NCBI GenBank assembly: GCA_000711775.1
Contig: ARYC01017089.1
Coordinates: 1 to 64,000, forward strand
DNA: 64,000 nucleotides
Reading direction: 5' to 3'
Source of the DNA: Oxytricha trifallax
Lineage: Eukaryota > Ciliophora > Spirotrichea > Sporadotrichida > Oxytrichidae
Shown: piece by piece, positions 24,941-36,805 of the stretch
Layout: the number at the start of each line of letters is the position of its first letter
Numbering within the stretch: the first letter of the stretch is position 1
Made by a program: the position numbers and the translations under genes
Notes under the pieces: model-generated
What the model was told of the DNA's origin: nothing
Database searches by the model: none
The model's input: only the letters and a program-made list of their open reading frames with translations

Positions 24941-27751
24941 ATGTTGTCATAGGAAAGCTTTATAAATTACAACCCTACTGCGGTGGGATACGACTACTAT
25001 TAAATGATGCCAGCTCAAAGCTAGTTCTAGCAAAGCTTAAACTTAGCTTCTCAATCTTACTCGCCCACGCTGGACTAGTAATAAAATGTTATGACTCACA
25101 ATTACTATCAAAATGCTACTATTACTGTCAAGCAATCACAGATTTCAAACTTAGCTTAAACATCATCGTCATCATTTTTAAATAAAATTATTGAGACCCA
25201 AATAAATTACAAATTGGCAAAATATATAAAATTGAATTGTAATTTGTAGAATTTTTAGGGACCAAAATGAATTAAGAAAGCAATCTCTAATTCAATCAAT
25301 TTAACAATCACATACAACATTAAGAGTAGCCCTTAAAATCAAATGTCAAGGAGTTCATATACTAGGTAGGTTTCCTAATTTCTTATAACTTTGAAGAATT
25401 TATCTAAATTTCATGTTATCTGACACTATTATTATAGCCCAAAATCATGATGCCGAATCTAAAATAAGATGCAAGCAAATTTGAAAATGATAAAACTTAA
25501 GAATCTGAGAAAAAAGTTGTCAGAAGTGGGCCAATAATAAACATCAGCAGCTAAAAGAATTCAAATAAGAACTTACAACCATTCAACACAACTCTTCTAC
25601 AGTAATAGCTATCTGGCAGGATAGATATTTTAAAATTTAAGGCTTATCTTCTCATTTAAAATATTCATAAAATCTATACCGTATCATTTTTTTATCTTTT
25701 AATTTAAGTGAGATATTTAGGCAAAAAATGTTTTGTCTGGCACCGTAGTAGAAGTTTATCAAGATAACTTTTTCCAAGAATTAGATCGCATAGCTTCCTT
25801 AGTTTAGATATATAACTTTATCGGCATGGTAAGTCTACACTTTATTAGAAGTTCTCTGGAGCTTAAAATATTTCTCTATAAGAGATGATTTTAATTTTAC
25901 TTCGTTATAGGATACAGAGTTCCCAGGAGATGTATTCGATGGAAGCACCCAGGTAAGTTTATTTATAAATTTTGCCATTTTTAAAGTCTTAAAATACACC
26001 TAAATTTTGTCTTGATTTTTAATTTTGCTAACTCATGAATTCCTGGATATAGTATTTGATGGTGAGAGAAAACGTTAATAATTTGAAATTAATTCAATTA
26101 GGCATTACTCTCAGTAATGAAGAGGGGGAGTATCCAGAACCTCACTGCACTTGGCAATTTAACTTCAAATTTGATTTAAAGTAAGTAAAGTCAACATTTT
26201 CTGATAGAAGAAGCATAAATTATAGCTACATTCTTTAATTAAACTAGGGTATCCAAAATTTATACTAATTAAATTATCTTTATCTAATATAATAAAAATC
26301 TCTCATTATTTAATGAATCACAAAACTAATATTGATAATAGGAACGAAAAATGGAATGAAAGCTCAATAAATTTGCTGAAAAATTCTGGCATTAATTTTG
26401 AGGCTTTAGCTCTTAGAGGGATTAATCATGACACTTTCGCAGAGTACTTCATTTCAAGTGGCTTAATTATGAATAAGGATATACATTCAAAAATTTGAGT
26501 ATCTTTCAATCATCATATTATTAATTTATAAAATGATGGTACGGCTTTCACACAGATCACGACTTCGCTTATCTTATGAGAATCTTATCAGGAAACCTTT
26601 TGTCTCCCTCAGTTACTCAATTCTTATCAGATTTAACAATACTTTTCCCTAACTTTTATGACATTAAGCAGATTGCTGATCAGGTTTACGGTTTCTTCAA
26701 GGGAAGTCTAACTGCTTTAAGTGAAAAACTAGGTGTAACAAGAGACGACAACTGCGAACATCAAGCTGGTAGTGATTCAAAGATCACATCAAGGTGTTTC
26801 ATTGAACTTCTCAAGTATTGCAAGAGCTACTTAGAAAGTTACTCTGGTGAAATTTATGGGATAAACAGTACCAGCGATAGCCATATTATGAGCTTAAAGG
26901 AAAAAGCATAAGATCTAATTAAACAATCTCATATTCAAAATTAGCTTGCGTAGGAGAGCAACTTCATTTTCAGCAGCGATTTTGAGTAAATTTTGAATGA
27001 AAATATAGCAGCAGAGCAGTTGAACATGGCTGATGATTGGAGCTAGTAATATGAGACCACTTATGTTTAAGAGAATTAAAAATCAAGCAGCTTCTTGACA
27101 ATGCATCCAGGCTTAGCAGCATAATTTAGCAATAATTCAGCAAATTAAAACTATTAGGAAATGACTTTATTGGATCCATATCAGCAAGCCCAAGATCAGA
27201 ACTTATAGCAAATTCTATTCCCTAAATTTAAGATTATAAATTCGTTTGTTATACTATACTAGCAACAACTATAGAAGTACTAGAATGTTAAGTCATATTG
27301 CTACGATGAGACTGTTTATTCAGAGGGAGGCTATACAACCCCAACTACTTAAAACACTCCATCTCCTTAGTTACATTCAATGTATGGATCCCCATAAAAC
27401 CAGTACCAAACTATCCAACAAAGTAACAGCTTTAATAATTTGATCTCTCTAGTACAAGCTACTGGATCTATTATTTTTTAATTTTACATTATTTAATCAA
27501 ATTCACAGATTAATCAAAACTACTATCAAGGAAACTATCAAGCTTAAGAGTATAACAATGATTATCAGAATTTTTATCAATATTTAATCGTAGTATATAG
27601 TTTCTATTTATATATAAAACTTCCTATAAAATGAATATTTTACCAATATGAGAACAATAACATTAACTAGCAGCAGATGTATCAAAAACCCCAAAACCCA
27701 TAGATGTTGCCAACTAGCTTGTTCGATGTTTACAAAATGAATCAACAATGA
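24941..27751 (+). CDS. CAF1/POP2 deadenylase of the CCR4-NOT complex
   Basis: Poly(A)-removing 3'-5' exonuclease of the DEDD type (CNOT7/CAF1). The domain begins near 25720 ([18 protein letters not shown]) and continues with [10 protein letters not shown] (first D and E), [39 protein letters not shown] (next D) and CEHQAGSDS (last D and its His), so all catalytic residues are present. A Gln/Asn/Ser-rich N-terminal region starts at 24941, and a Gln/Tyr-rich tail runs to TGA 27749; both are longer than in animal CAF1. Several AT-rich interruptions occur (around 25180-25250, 25370-25430, 25640-25710, 25830-25910, 25955-26053, 26180-26310, 26500-26540, 27470-27510). The one at about 25955-26053 has GTAAGT...ATATAG ends. 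Confidence 0.87.
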
Positions 27752-29190
27752 GATAGTCAAACAATTACTGCAAGAACTGGCAGCTATAATATTGCTTAAG
27801 GATTTTTAATTTAAATAAAATTAAAGTGAATTAATAGATATTTTTGTTTAAATTTAAAGGGATAAGTTCTTGGAAAATATTATTTAATGAACTTTGATAT
27901 CATCAAAATATTTTATATAATTGTGGAAAAAAGCTAACAAAAATATAAAAAGAGAAATCGATAATTATTATGATATTTAATTGACTTCCCAAGGAATATG
28001 AAGGAGTTAAATGTATTGTTAGCTTTAAAAAGAATAGAATCTTAAACCTTAAGAATCATAAATATTCTATAAGACAAGATAGAAGAAAAAAAGTAGTAAG
28101 TGAACAAGGAGATATTATTATTATATCTGAAAATTATAGATATGCATTTATTTTTAATGGATAACAAATATAATTTTAGGAAACTTCAGCTATCTTATAA
28201 CTGTAATATCTGATCGTAATATCTAAGGAAAGGTTTATCAATTTGAAATTTTATTTTAATTAAAATTATAAGGTAAAATGTGATTATTTCAATTTTTAAT
28301 TTCCTAATTGAATTATATTTTTAGAACATTAACAAAAACTAATCACTTTAATTAAACTATTATCAAACTGAAGAGCTAAAAAATAAAATGATTAATATGT
28401 CAGTTTAAAAATCTAATAAAAAACTTCATTTTGAGGTTATTTTTTATTGGAAATCTTAAGGAACTTATAATTTAATAATTGAAGAGCGCAATCAATCTTA
28501 TTGAATAATTGATCAGATTCTTTGTAAGAATATGGCTGGGATTTGATCACTTGATAACCACACTTGTAAATATTTTCTACTATTAATTTACTTTCACATA
28601 CTTATCTAAAATATGAAATACTCAAATATTTTTGGAAAAGACTGAGACGCCTGAAGTTAATGAGATTCTCTCTAAGTTATCTTATAATATAATTTAGTTT
28701 AGTAATAATATAAAATAAAAAAACATATGTCCTCAGATATAAGTATATCAATAATCAGGGAAAAATATGTAACCACACAAATATTTGATTTGAAGCATAG
28801 AGTTTGTCTCTTCAAACTAACTAAATATTATAGTTATATATTTAATACTTTACTTAATAACTTTGACAATGCTTTTGTTATTTTTTACTATAAAATAAAT
28901 CTCTCGGATAATATTGGCAATAAATGTTAGTTATATTCAAATTAAAATTAATATAGAACTTAGGCTTAATATTTGATGATTATATGCTTATATAATTGAT
29001 ATGTACTCTATTAGATACTAAAACTCATTCTAAAACCTTTAAAATTTTTATTTAGTGATCATAAATAAATTAAAAATTAATCCTGTAATCTTTATATTAG
29101 AAAATAGGTTGAAATAAAATAAATTAAAACTTATGTTTGGTGTACAGTAAAATCAAGAAAATTTTAAATTAAAGGTATTATTAAAATACT
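27752..29190. other. Gene-poor AT-rich region
   Basis: About 1.4 kb with only short frames of low-complexity composition. A few stretches (e.g. around 28000-28130) read without TGA on the plus strand but look like A-rich noise. No RNA gene was recognised. Confidence 0.45.
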
Positions 29191-29500
29191 GGGGGAAGTT
29201 TCCTACCCCGGGTAATTTCCTGCCCCATACATAAAAATATGCAATTATTATAATTTTCAAAGAATCTTTATAATTAATTATGATATAGTTATTTTTATTC
29301 TAGCTTAAAATATCATTTCTACCTTGATAATGAATTCACGTTTTAATGAAAATCACATTATGTATCTTGAAAATTATATATTAATAAAATTTGTTTAGTA
29401 CATGGTAATAGTAATTAAAATGGAAATTTATAAGTTTCTAATATTTCTATTGCCAAAAATATGAAATTTAATGTTGGGGGCAGGAAACTTCCCCCCCCAA
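29191..29500. mobile_element. 310-bp TIR element with G-rich ends (family B)
   Basis: The left end GGGGGAAGTTTCCTACCCC is repeated inverted at the right end as GGGGCAGGAAACTTCCCCCC. ATACT flanks both ends directly (29186-29190 and 29501-29505) and may be a target duplication or pointer. The interior is AT-rich without an ORF. G/C-rich ends are striking against a background of over 75% AT. Confidence 0.7.
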
Positions 29501-29674
29501 ATACTGTATTTATCTTGTAAACATGAAAAATTTAAATTACATTTTTTGAAATAAAGATTTTATTCCCAAAAATAAAATCTTATTGATCTATTGAATGATA
29601 GTCACATTTAAGTTCTTAGTTGAGCTGAAAGTTTTGTATAAATATACAATTTCTAAAAGATTTATGTATAAATA

Positions 29675-32600
29675 TCAAAAATATATTTTTTCATTATACT
29701 TAATTTATTTAAATTTTACCACAGCTAATAAAACACGAAAAATTATAAGAATTATATTTATTCTTGATTTTTAAGGAAAAATATATTATATAGCCTAAAT
29801 TTACTCGGTTCTGTAATTATATAAAATCGAACACTAAAATATTTATTTAAAACGACTTGGGAATTGAGATTAGTCATATTCCTTGTAATTTTTCAAATCA
29901 GTATATTTTCTATTGCGTTTTTTTGGGTCCATTACTGGAGTTTTTGACACATCAAACTTAGTGCTAATAACTTTGACATTTGGAAATTCCTTAGAATAAT
30001 TGCTACCACCTTCAGCTCTAGAAAGTTAAAGTTCATTGGTAGGCTGAAGGGAGGACATCATTTAAGGGCTTCCCCATTAAAGTTACCCTGGTCCTAGTTG
30101 ATTTCTGTCCATGGTATCTATAAGTGCTCTTCCTGATTCTTTGTGCAAAGGATGTCTCAAGTTTTCCTTCGAACCAGCTCTTCTCATGTAATTAGAATTT
30201 CTGAAAATTGACTGGAAAGTATTCTTAAAATCAAATGAACTCTTTTACATGGAACCAAACCTGTTTAAGTTACCATTTTGGTACATCGATTTGAGGTTAC
30301 TAAGATGCGTTTATTTCTTTTCATCTTCGTTTGCTCTCAAACGTTTTTAAAGATCTTATTCTTCATGCTGTATATCTAATTGCTCTTTTGGAGCTACTTT
30401 TTCTTTGAGAATTTTGATTTTCTGCATAAATTCTTGTCTTTGTTAGGCATTTGTAATAACTGACTTTCTACTCATCCAAGATGCAACAGAGGGGTTTTTA
30501 GGAGCAAATAAATTATGCCTGTTTATCTTATCTGACATTAAATCTATATAGTTGTTACCTGGATTTTTAAACTCTTCAGTTATTTCAGGTTCCTCAAAGT
30601 TTGAATCTTAAATAATTGCTGAAATGGCACTTTCGACTGTAGCCATAGGCATAGAATCACATTATTAATGCATGCTTATAAACGGATTAAGTGCTTTGAA
30701 AGTTATGATAATATCTGTGCATTGTGATTTTACAAGAATATATGACATAAGCATAAGTCTAGTATCTTCGAAAATCATTTGCTTCTCTAGAGGAACTATT
30801 CCAGGGTAATCTTTCCAGTATTCATACACTTCCTTTTACATTTTACTCCAAATATATTTAATAAGAACCTTCTTCTTTTTAAGAGATACTACTTTTTCTA
30901 GCTCTTTCATTAACGAGATACATTTTTAGTAAGGGAATGATCTTGCTTTTGAACAAGATTCGCCAGAAATAATAGTCTTTTCAGGCTCTTAATCATCAAT
31001 ATCTATTTTGCTCTATTTTTAGTTTGGGTACTCCTTAAGACTGTCAATAAGCTTTCTTTAAAGCATTTATTTCTCTGATGGTCGAGTTTAAGTGTTATAC
31101 TAACCAAATTCTGGAAAATTATAGCTTTTATTTGCATCTCTCAATTTCGGACCTGCTATCCAGATGGTTGGTCAACTCACTAATTCTCATACAAATAGGG
31201 GCTCGAAACCCAGGGTTCGCTAATATTTATACCTGGTTAAAACAATGAACATTCTAGGGTTCTGTAGTGTCTGTACCGAGTTAAATGTACGGGATGCTCG
31301 TTCGTAAATGGTATGTTTTAAAATAACTGCATATGTCCTGGCTTGAAAAATCGGAGTGGTTTCACTGATGTAGGATGTGAGTTTGGACACAGTAGAGTTT
31401 TGCAGTGACCTCACCTGATGTTTTCAGAGGTGAGGTTGTGAGGAAGACTTCCTTGAGTGTTATTTATCCTGTATATTAGTTTCCTAAATAAATTATTTAT
31501 CTATCTATTTGCATCTCTCTTCACAATTTAAAACTCGAATGCTTTATCATCCATGTTTTCTAGCAGAATTTGAGGCTATCCACCTTGCTTTATTTACTTT
31601 CTCTCTAGATAGAACTTGTGGTTTAAATGATACTGATCACATACTTCCCAGAAACTTAAGTCTACATTACTCATTATATTCATAGCGTTTTGTAGTTCAA
31701 TTAAGTCTTCTCTAAAAGCTTCAGAGGCTGCATTCATAATAACCTTTGAAATTTAATATCCCAGAACCATTTCCTTTACTTAATCATCGAGATAGTTCTT
31801 TTAGCCTTGCCTCAAAGAGTTGTACTAAAACATTAAAATACATACATTTAATGTAATCGATTTGATAGAACTTAACGAGTGTCAATTTTAGAAGTAAAAT
31901 GAAAGTCTTAACGCTTTCTAAAATCTTATTAAATCTTTACTGTTTCATGACTGTATCTTCAATTAGTCTGTCAGAAACTTTAAATGTGTTTTTAATTCCA
32001 CTCTTATTATACTCACTATGAAACTCGCTAGTTATCATTGTATTCATGTTGAGTTTTACTATTGATAGTTGGTCTCCAAAAAGTTCAATTAATACTTTCA
32101 ATGGATGATTACGGTTTTTCATAAAGCTAATAAATGAATTTAGATTAATCTAAGCAAAATGAAAAAGAATAGAAAAATCCATTTCTTAAATTTCATCTAA
32201 ATATTTATTATCCTTTTTAGGAAAGTGTTAAGTATATTAATTTTATATTATAAATTTGATTTTACTATATTTTTAAAGCTATTATTAAGCAACGAAAGAG
32301 TTTTTTAAATTTTATTAAATTTTGTGAGCTAATTATAATGTTCCCTTTTTATTAATGATTACATATTGGATTTTATGCTTTTGGATGATCTTCAGCTTTC
32401 TCTTAAACAAATCATTCACAATATATTGAGTTTAAATTCATTAATATCTAACTTTTTATTATTTGATTGTCTTAAGTATTTTTAAGAAAATCCTTAATTT
32501 TGTCTTCCCTCACTCTTTAACTTCTAGCCACATCTTCAGAGAATTGCCTTCTAAGCTTCACTTCGAAATCCTTTTTAGATCTTGCTTGAAAAGTAAGTTC

Positions 32601-33458
32601 TCCATTGTTACTTGAATACCTTGGACTTTAGTTGAAATAAGTTTAATCTATGGAGTTGGTTTAATCGCTAAGGGGAGAGAATATCATGTTTTCTTTATGA
32701 GTATTTTATATTTCAATTTAGTGCGAATCTCTTGGATCTGTTGATTATACTAGCTCCATGTCGTCCTCGCAATCATGAATTATTAAAATTACTCAAAAAC
32801 AAAATAACTCAATAGTGCTTTATCATAAAAATCAGTCAATAATCTCGGCAAATAGTTATATATTATTATTAATCACATTCTTCAACTGGAGAATCTGCAA
32901 AATATTAAGTTAATTGATTTTTGTCAATTTCATGATGCTAAGTTGAGCTAGACAAATTAAATATATCTGCTTTAGTAGAGTCAGACAGACATTTCCTTAT
33001 AGCTTTATTTTTGATTGCCTCTTTTTGCATATTCACTTCTATGTTCCATTTATAGGTCTAGTATTTTTTATAGGTTTGATGCTTAATTTTCTCTATAAAG
33101 TTATACAGCAGAGGCTCTCCCCAATCACAAGTAGTTCCTATTAAAAACTCTTCCAAAAATTGTATCGCTTAGTCGAAGGGAGAGAAATCCTATAAGATGA
33201 AAGATTAAATATAATTAAGTCAAGTTTATTGTATAAATTCCCAATTAAATGAATGAGTTTCTAAGAACAGCTGATTAATCTTACCTTTATTTATACCAAG
33301 TGATTGTGACTATCTATGCTCAGGATTTATCTGAGTTTGCCTTTAGATTTTTCAACTCTTGTTTTTTAGGCTTTAGTAAGCTTTTTGAATTTATTTTATA
33401 CTCTAGAGCGATCTTAAGCTTGACACATTAAAGTCTCTCGGGATCTTTGATTCCCCAT
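29675..33458 (-). CDS. VPS9-domain-like protein, N-terminal MGNQRSR
   Basis: A long minus-strand gene. It starts MGNQRSRETL at 33458 (possible N-myristoylation). A GT-AG intron of about 95 nt lies near 33193-33286. The middle and C-terminal part forms one open frame from about 31820 to below 29870. Around 30650-30900 the pattern EYWKDYPGIVPLEKQMIFED, then LMLMSYILVKSQCTDII and ATVESAISAI, resembles a VPS9 domain, the exchange factor for Rab5-class GTPases; I hold this as tentative. The recognisable protein ends DLKNYKEYD near 29870, but the next TGA in frame is at 29675. The frame is interrupted by a SINE-like insert at 31143-31505 and by AT-rich segments near 31850, 32150-32480 and 32800-32870. 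Confidence 0.55.
31143..31505 (+). mobile_element. tRNA-like SINE insert with 14-bp target duplication
   Basis: A GC-richer block of about 363 bp inside the VPS9-like gene. Near its left end are a tRNA D-arm-like segment (ATCCAGATGGTTGGTCAA, about 31158-31175) and a T-arm/B-box-like segment (GGGCTCGAAACCC, about 31199-31211), spaced as in RNA polymerase III promoters. The other end has a low-complexity tail (AAATAAATTATTTATCTATC). The 14-bp direct repeats TATTTGCATCTCTC at 31129-31142 and 31506-31519 flank it, as expected for a retroposed SINE. The A-box match is imperfect. There is no ORF. Confidence 0.6.
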
Positions 33459-33571
33459 TACTGCTTAATTACCTTACAATATTAATAATTATTATAAATC
33501 TATTAAACTTTACTACTAAATTACTTTAAATAGAACTTTATAGTCATATGAAAAATTGTATTTATGTGTAA

Positions 33572-36187
33572 TCAGAAAATAATTTCATCAACAGCTAGAG
33601 AGTTCCATATGATAAACTACATGTTTTATATTAAATTAGTCTACTTAACTTCAATGCCATTTCTATGAGGGTAAAATTGTACCTTATTTATGTTTAACTA
33701 GCTTATCAATTAATTGCCAAGTGACCCAAAAAACTCGATTTTTATGTATGTTTATTTATCGATAAGGTGTGGTAATTTATCAACTCCCTCAAAAATCTAA
33801 TTCTAATCCCAATATATTTATTTTACACTTTCATTTTTTGTACTCTACCTAGTCAAACCACCTATTAGATCAAATCCATAAGAAGTTTGATTATTTTTAG
33901 AGTAAGGATAGCTGGAAAGTACTAATCCCATTCCATATTAATCGTCACTTAAGTTAGTCAAATTGTATGGGTGGCATTAATTGTGCAATTATTCAGTTAT
34001 TACATTATCATTGAAAGTAGTCATGTGGGTTTTGAGTTCTTAAAACGATTTTATCACATTTAAGCATTCTTTATTTAGAAAATTAAAGTTTTCACTAGTA
34101 TCTACCTGTAAATCCATTTCATTTTGTTGGCTCAATTATTCAAAGGATTTGAGAAGGATGTCTTCATATTAGGAATTTATTTGTTAGTTTTATGGAGAAA
34201 TCTATTCTTTTATAGAATTCACTGATTCTATAAATATTGTCATAGAAAGTTCATGCTGACCAAAAAGCGAGACTAAATCATTTTAAAATGGGACGATTTG
34301 CCAGATTATACATTGAAAATCTTAAGTTGGATGCTTCACTTTCAAAAGACTACCAATTGATTGAGAATGAATAGTAGTCTTTAAAATTTTATTCACTTCA
34401 AATAGTGGTAACAGTATTCTTAAACATCTCGCTTAAAGAGTTTAATGTAAAGTTATTACAATAAAGCAATTAAGAATGTAAATATTTTAAGTCTGAAGTA
34501 TATAAATTCTCAATATACATAAAAAGAATATTCCCTATATATTGATATAAAATCAAAGAATCTACTCAACCCTTATAAAGACAAGTATTTTTCTGTGTAT
34601 TTCTTAATTTAATTACATATTTACTATAATTTGATCCAAAACTTTAATTAATTTTATGATATTCTTTTAATCTAGTACTTTCCAATTATAGGCATCCTCC
34701 CATTCGATACTTTCATGGGTATCTAATAGCTTAACAAGTTTTGCTCTTATTAATTCTAAATCGAGTAATTTAACTTTAAATTATCAACATGCTTTTACGT
34801 GAGCTCAACTTCTTCAAGCTAGACGCAACTTGATACCTAGAGATTTGTTAAATTCATTTTTGAGCTTAATGAGATTTAAATTTCACATTCTTTTTTAAAA
34901 TCATGATGTACTAATAATTATCCCTAAACAAATCCTAAAACATCGTCTTGACTTTACCCGTCTTTAATTTCAATAAAATTAAGGTAATAAAGTAAAGAAT
35001 TAAATTCATTTTAGTTATATGAAGCTTCTCATTCAAGAAGAACATCAAAAATAAAAAGAATTATAAAAAATAGTATCAAAGTTTCATTTTGTTTTTGATT
35101 CTATGAGAAATCGCTAAAGGCGCTTTGCTAGAACATAAAATCCCCTTCCCATTCTTTGGCTCTTAGAGATTTGAAAGTCTTTTCTTTTGATTGAAATAAC
35201 TTGGGTTATTAAATATGAAAAATAAATCAATTCTTTGAATGATATAGCAGATAATATTATCCCCTATAACTTTTCATCTTCAATATCGATTAAACCTGCT
35301 CTCATTGACTCCTTCAACATTTAATAGCTCTAATCAAAATCATCATTAATTATAGTCCCGAAAGGACACATTAAATCTAAAAGCATTCTGAACCAATCCC
35401 AGAAACTATTGTGTTTTTGAGTATTAATTGTGAGGTCTAAATTTTCTCGAATAATTTAATCTATTTTTTGCAAAAATTCTAAATACTTAATAATCAATAA
35501 AGAATTTTCCTCTATATAAAGCTTAATCTCACAGTTATTTGTGGAGGACGAATTTTAAGACTTAAATTCTTATTCAATTTAGTCGTCTTCTATGATAGAA
35601 AGAACTGTAATCATGTAGTATTATTTGTTTCTTATTTAAAGTATTGGCCAAAGTTCTTTCTTGTTAATCAGTAATTTTTTCAAGATTTTATCTGATTAAT
35701 CAATTTCATTTTGATGTGATGAATCTTCACTATTATTCACTTATATTGAATCCTTCTAAATTCCTTATGTTTAGGTGTCTATATTTTTCACAGTGTTTTC
35801 ATGAAAGTTATTGTATTAATCACTTTACAATTTTATTGATTTAAAATCTCTCTCAATTTACTTTTGCAAATTTTCTAGCATTGGATTATCCCAGTATTCG
35901 TAATCAATTTTGTAATCTTACTAATGTGGCAATTTTTACTTTTCTTTTTCTAGTTTAAATGGCTGTATTATTTATCTAGAGAAAGCAAGTTTGAAGACAG
36001 CGTTTTCTGGAATTGGGAAATACTCAAGTTTACTGTTAGCGATGTTACTTGATGAATTTATTGATAAATTTATAAAATATTAATAATCAGTCGAGAAAGA
36101 ATTCTTATACCTTTATTCAATAGTTATAAATCTCTTGTGAAACACAATCTCTTCAGAATTGGCATCAATAACAAAAAATGCTCTCAT
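33572..36187 (-). CDS. AP-5 complex mu-subunit-like protein (possibly scrambled)
   Basis: Adaptor mu-type protein for endosomal sorting. The N-terminus (36187) reads MRAFFVIDANSEEIVFHKRF then ITIEQR, like AP-5 mu. The first mu-homology block lies at 34680-34960 (LYYLNFIEIKDGQSQDD, VLGFVQGQLLVHHDF, QIPMKVSNGRMPIIGKY). The C-terminal block at 33580-34243 ends with KIEFFGSLGNQLISQLNI and QNMQFIIWNSL; the IWNS ending recalls AP5M1. TGA is at 33572. Between 34288 and 34545 an open frame with matching composition lies on the plus strand (see findings), so the gene may be scrambled. A probable intron follows the first 26 codons. Long polar insertions make it larger than animal AP5M1. Confidence 0.6.
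34288..34545 (+). CDS. Plus-strand coding block inside the AP-5 mu-like gene
   Basis: Opens MGRFARLYIENLKLD and runs 85 codons to TGA, with beta-strand-rich sequence (KFYSLQIVVTVFLNISLKEF) suited to a mu-homology domain. It lies exactly between the first and last mu-homology blocks, which are on the minus strand. It is either an inverted macronuclear-destined segment or a chance ORF. Confidence 0.4.
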
Positions 36188-36194
36188 TTGTATT

Positions 36195-36790
36195 TTAATT
36201 ATTATACCTTAAATTTTAAAGCTTTTACGTGAATCTGATTAATGTGACGTTATTAATAAGATTTGTAATCAAGAATCAATCTAGTTTGTTAGTAAATGGA
36301 AGAAATCTTAATTTAAGATTTAAGATATCTAGATTGATATTTTTGTAATTACATTTAAGACTTAACTTTATACCACAAACTAAACATCACAAATATCAAG
36401 TATTTTTGACGAAATGGAAACTAAATCATCACCACTAGAGATTCTTCAACTTAAAGGAAGGGCCTATAATTTGAAGATCTTATAAGAAAATTATCTGCAC
36501 ATTAAAATAATGAGTACTGTAATATTTTAAGTATAAATAAAAGAAAGAAGTATTTAATTCCTTCATAAAAATTGTAGTAATCACTTAAATATGACGAAGG
36601 TTTTAAAAAAAAATTGTAATTCTTAAAAGACTATATAAATTAAAAAAATTAAAGTTATTTTCAAAATATGATTAATATTTTATGAAAATAACATTTATTA
36701 AAATGTAGCTCCAAATTTAAATTGAGAAAATTTTATTTCAAAAAGGGAGAGCTAATTATTTTAATTAAGTTATTACTTTAAGTCGTTTTA
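36195..36790. other. AT-rich spacer with one short open frame
   Basis: Separates the AP-5 mu-like gene from the bisphosphatase gene. A short frame at 36414 (METKSSPLEILQLKGRAYNL) has protein-like composition and could be a detached 5' segment of a neighbour, but no homology is visible. The rest is A/T runs. Confidence 0.4.
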
Positions 36791-36805
36791 AATACATCCC
36801 TTTAA

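Noticed and set aside
25925-26075. Apparent duplication of about 28 bases in the CAF1 gene (TTCCCAGGAGATGTATTCGA against TTCCTGGATATAGTATTTGA)
   Set aside because: The second copy overlaps a good intron acceptor and the start of the next exon; similarity is modest and probably chance.
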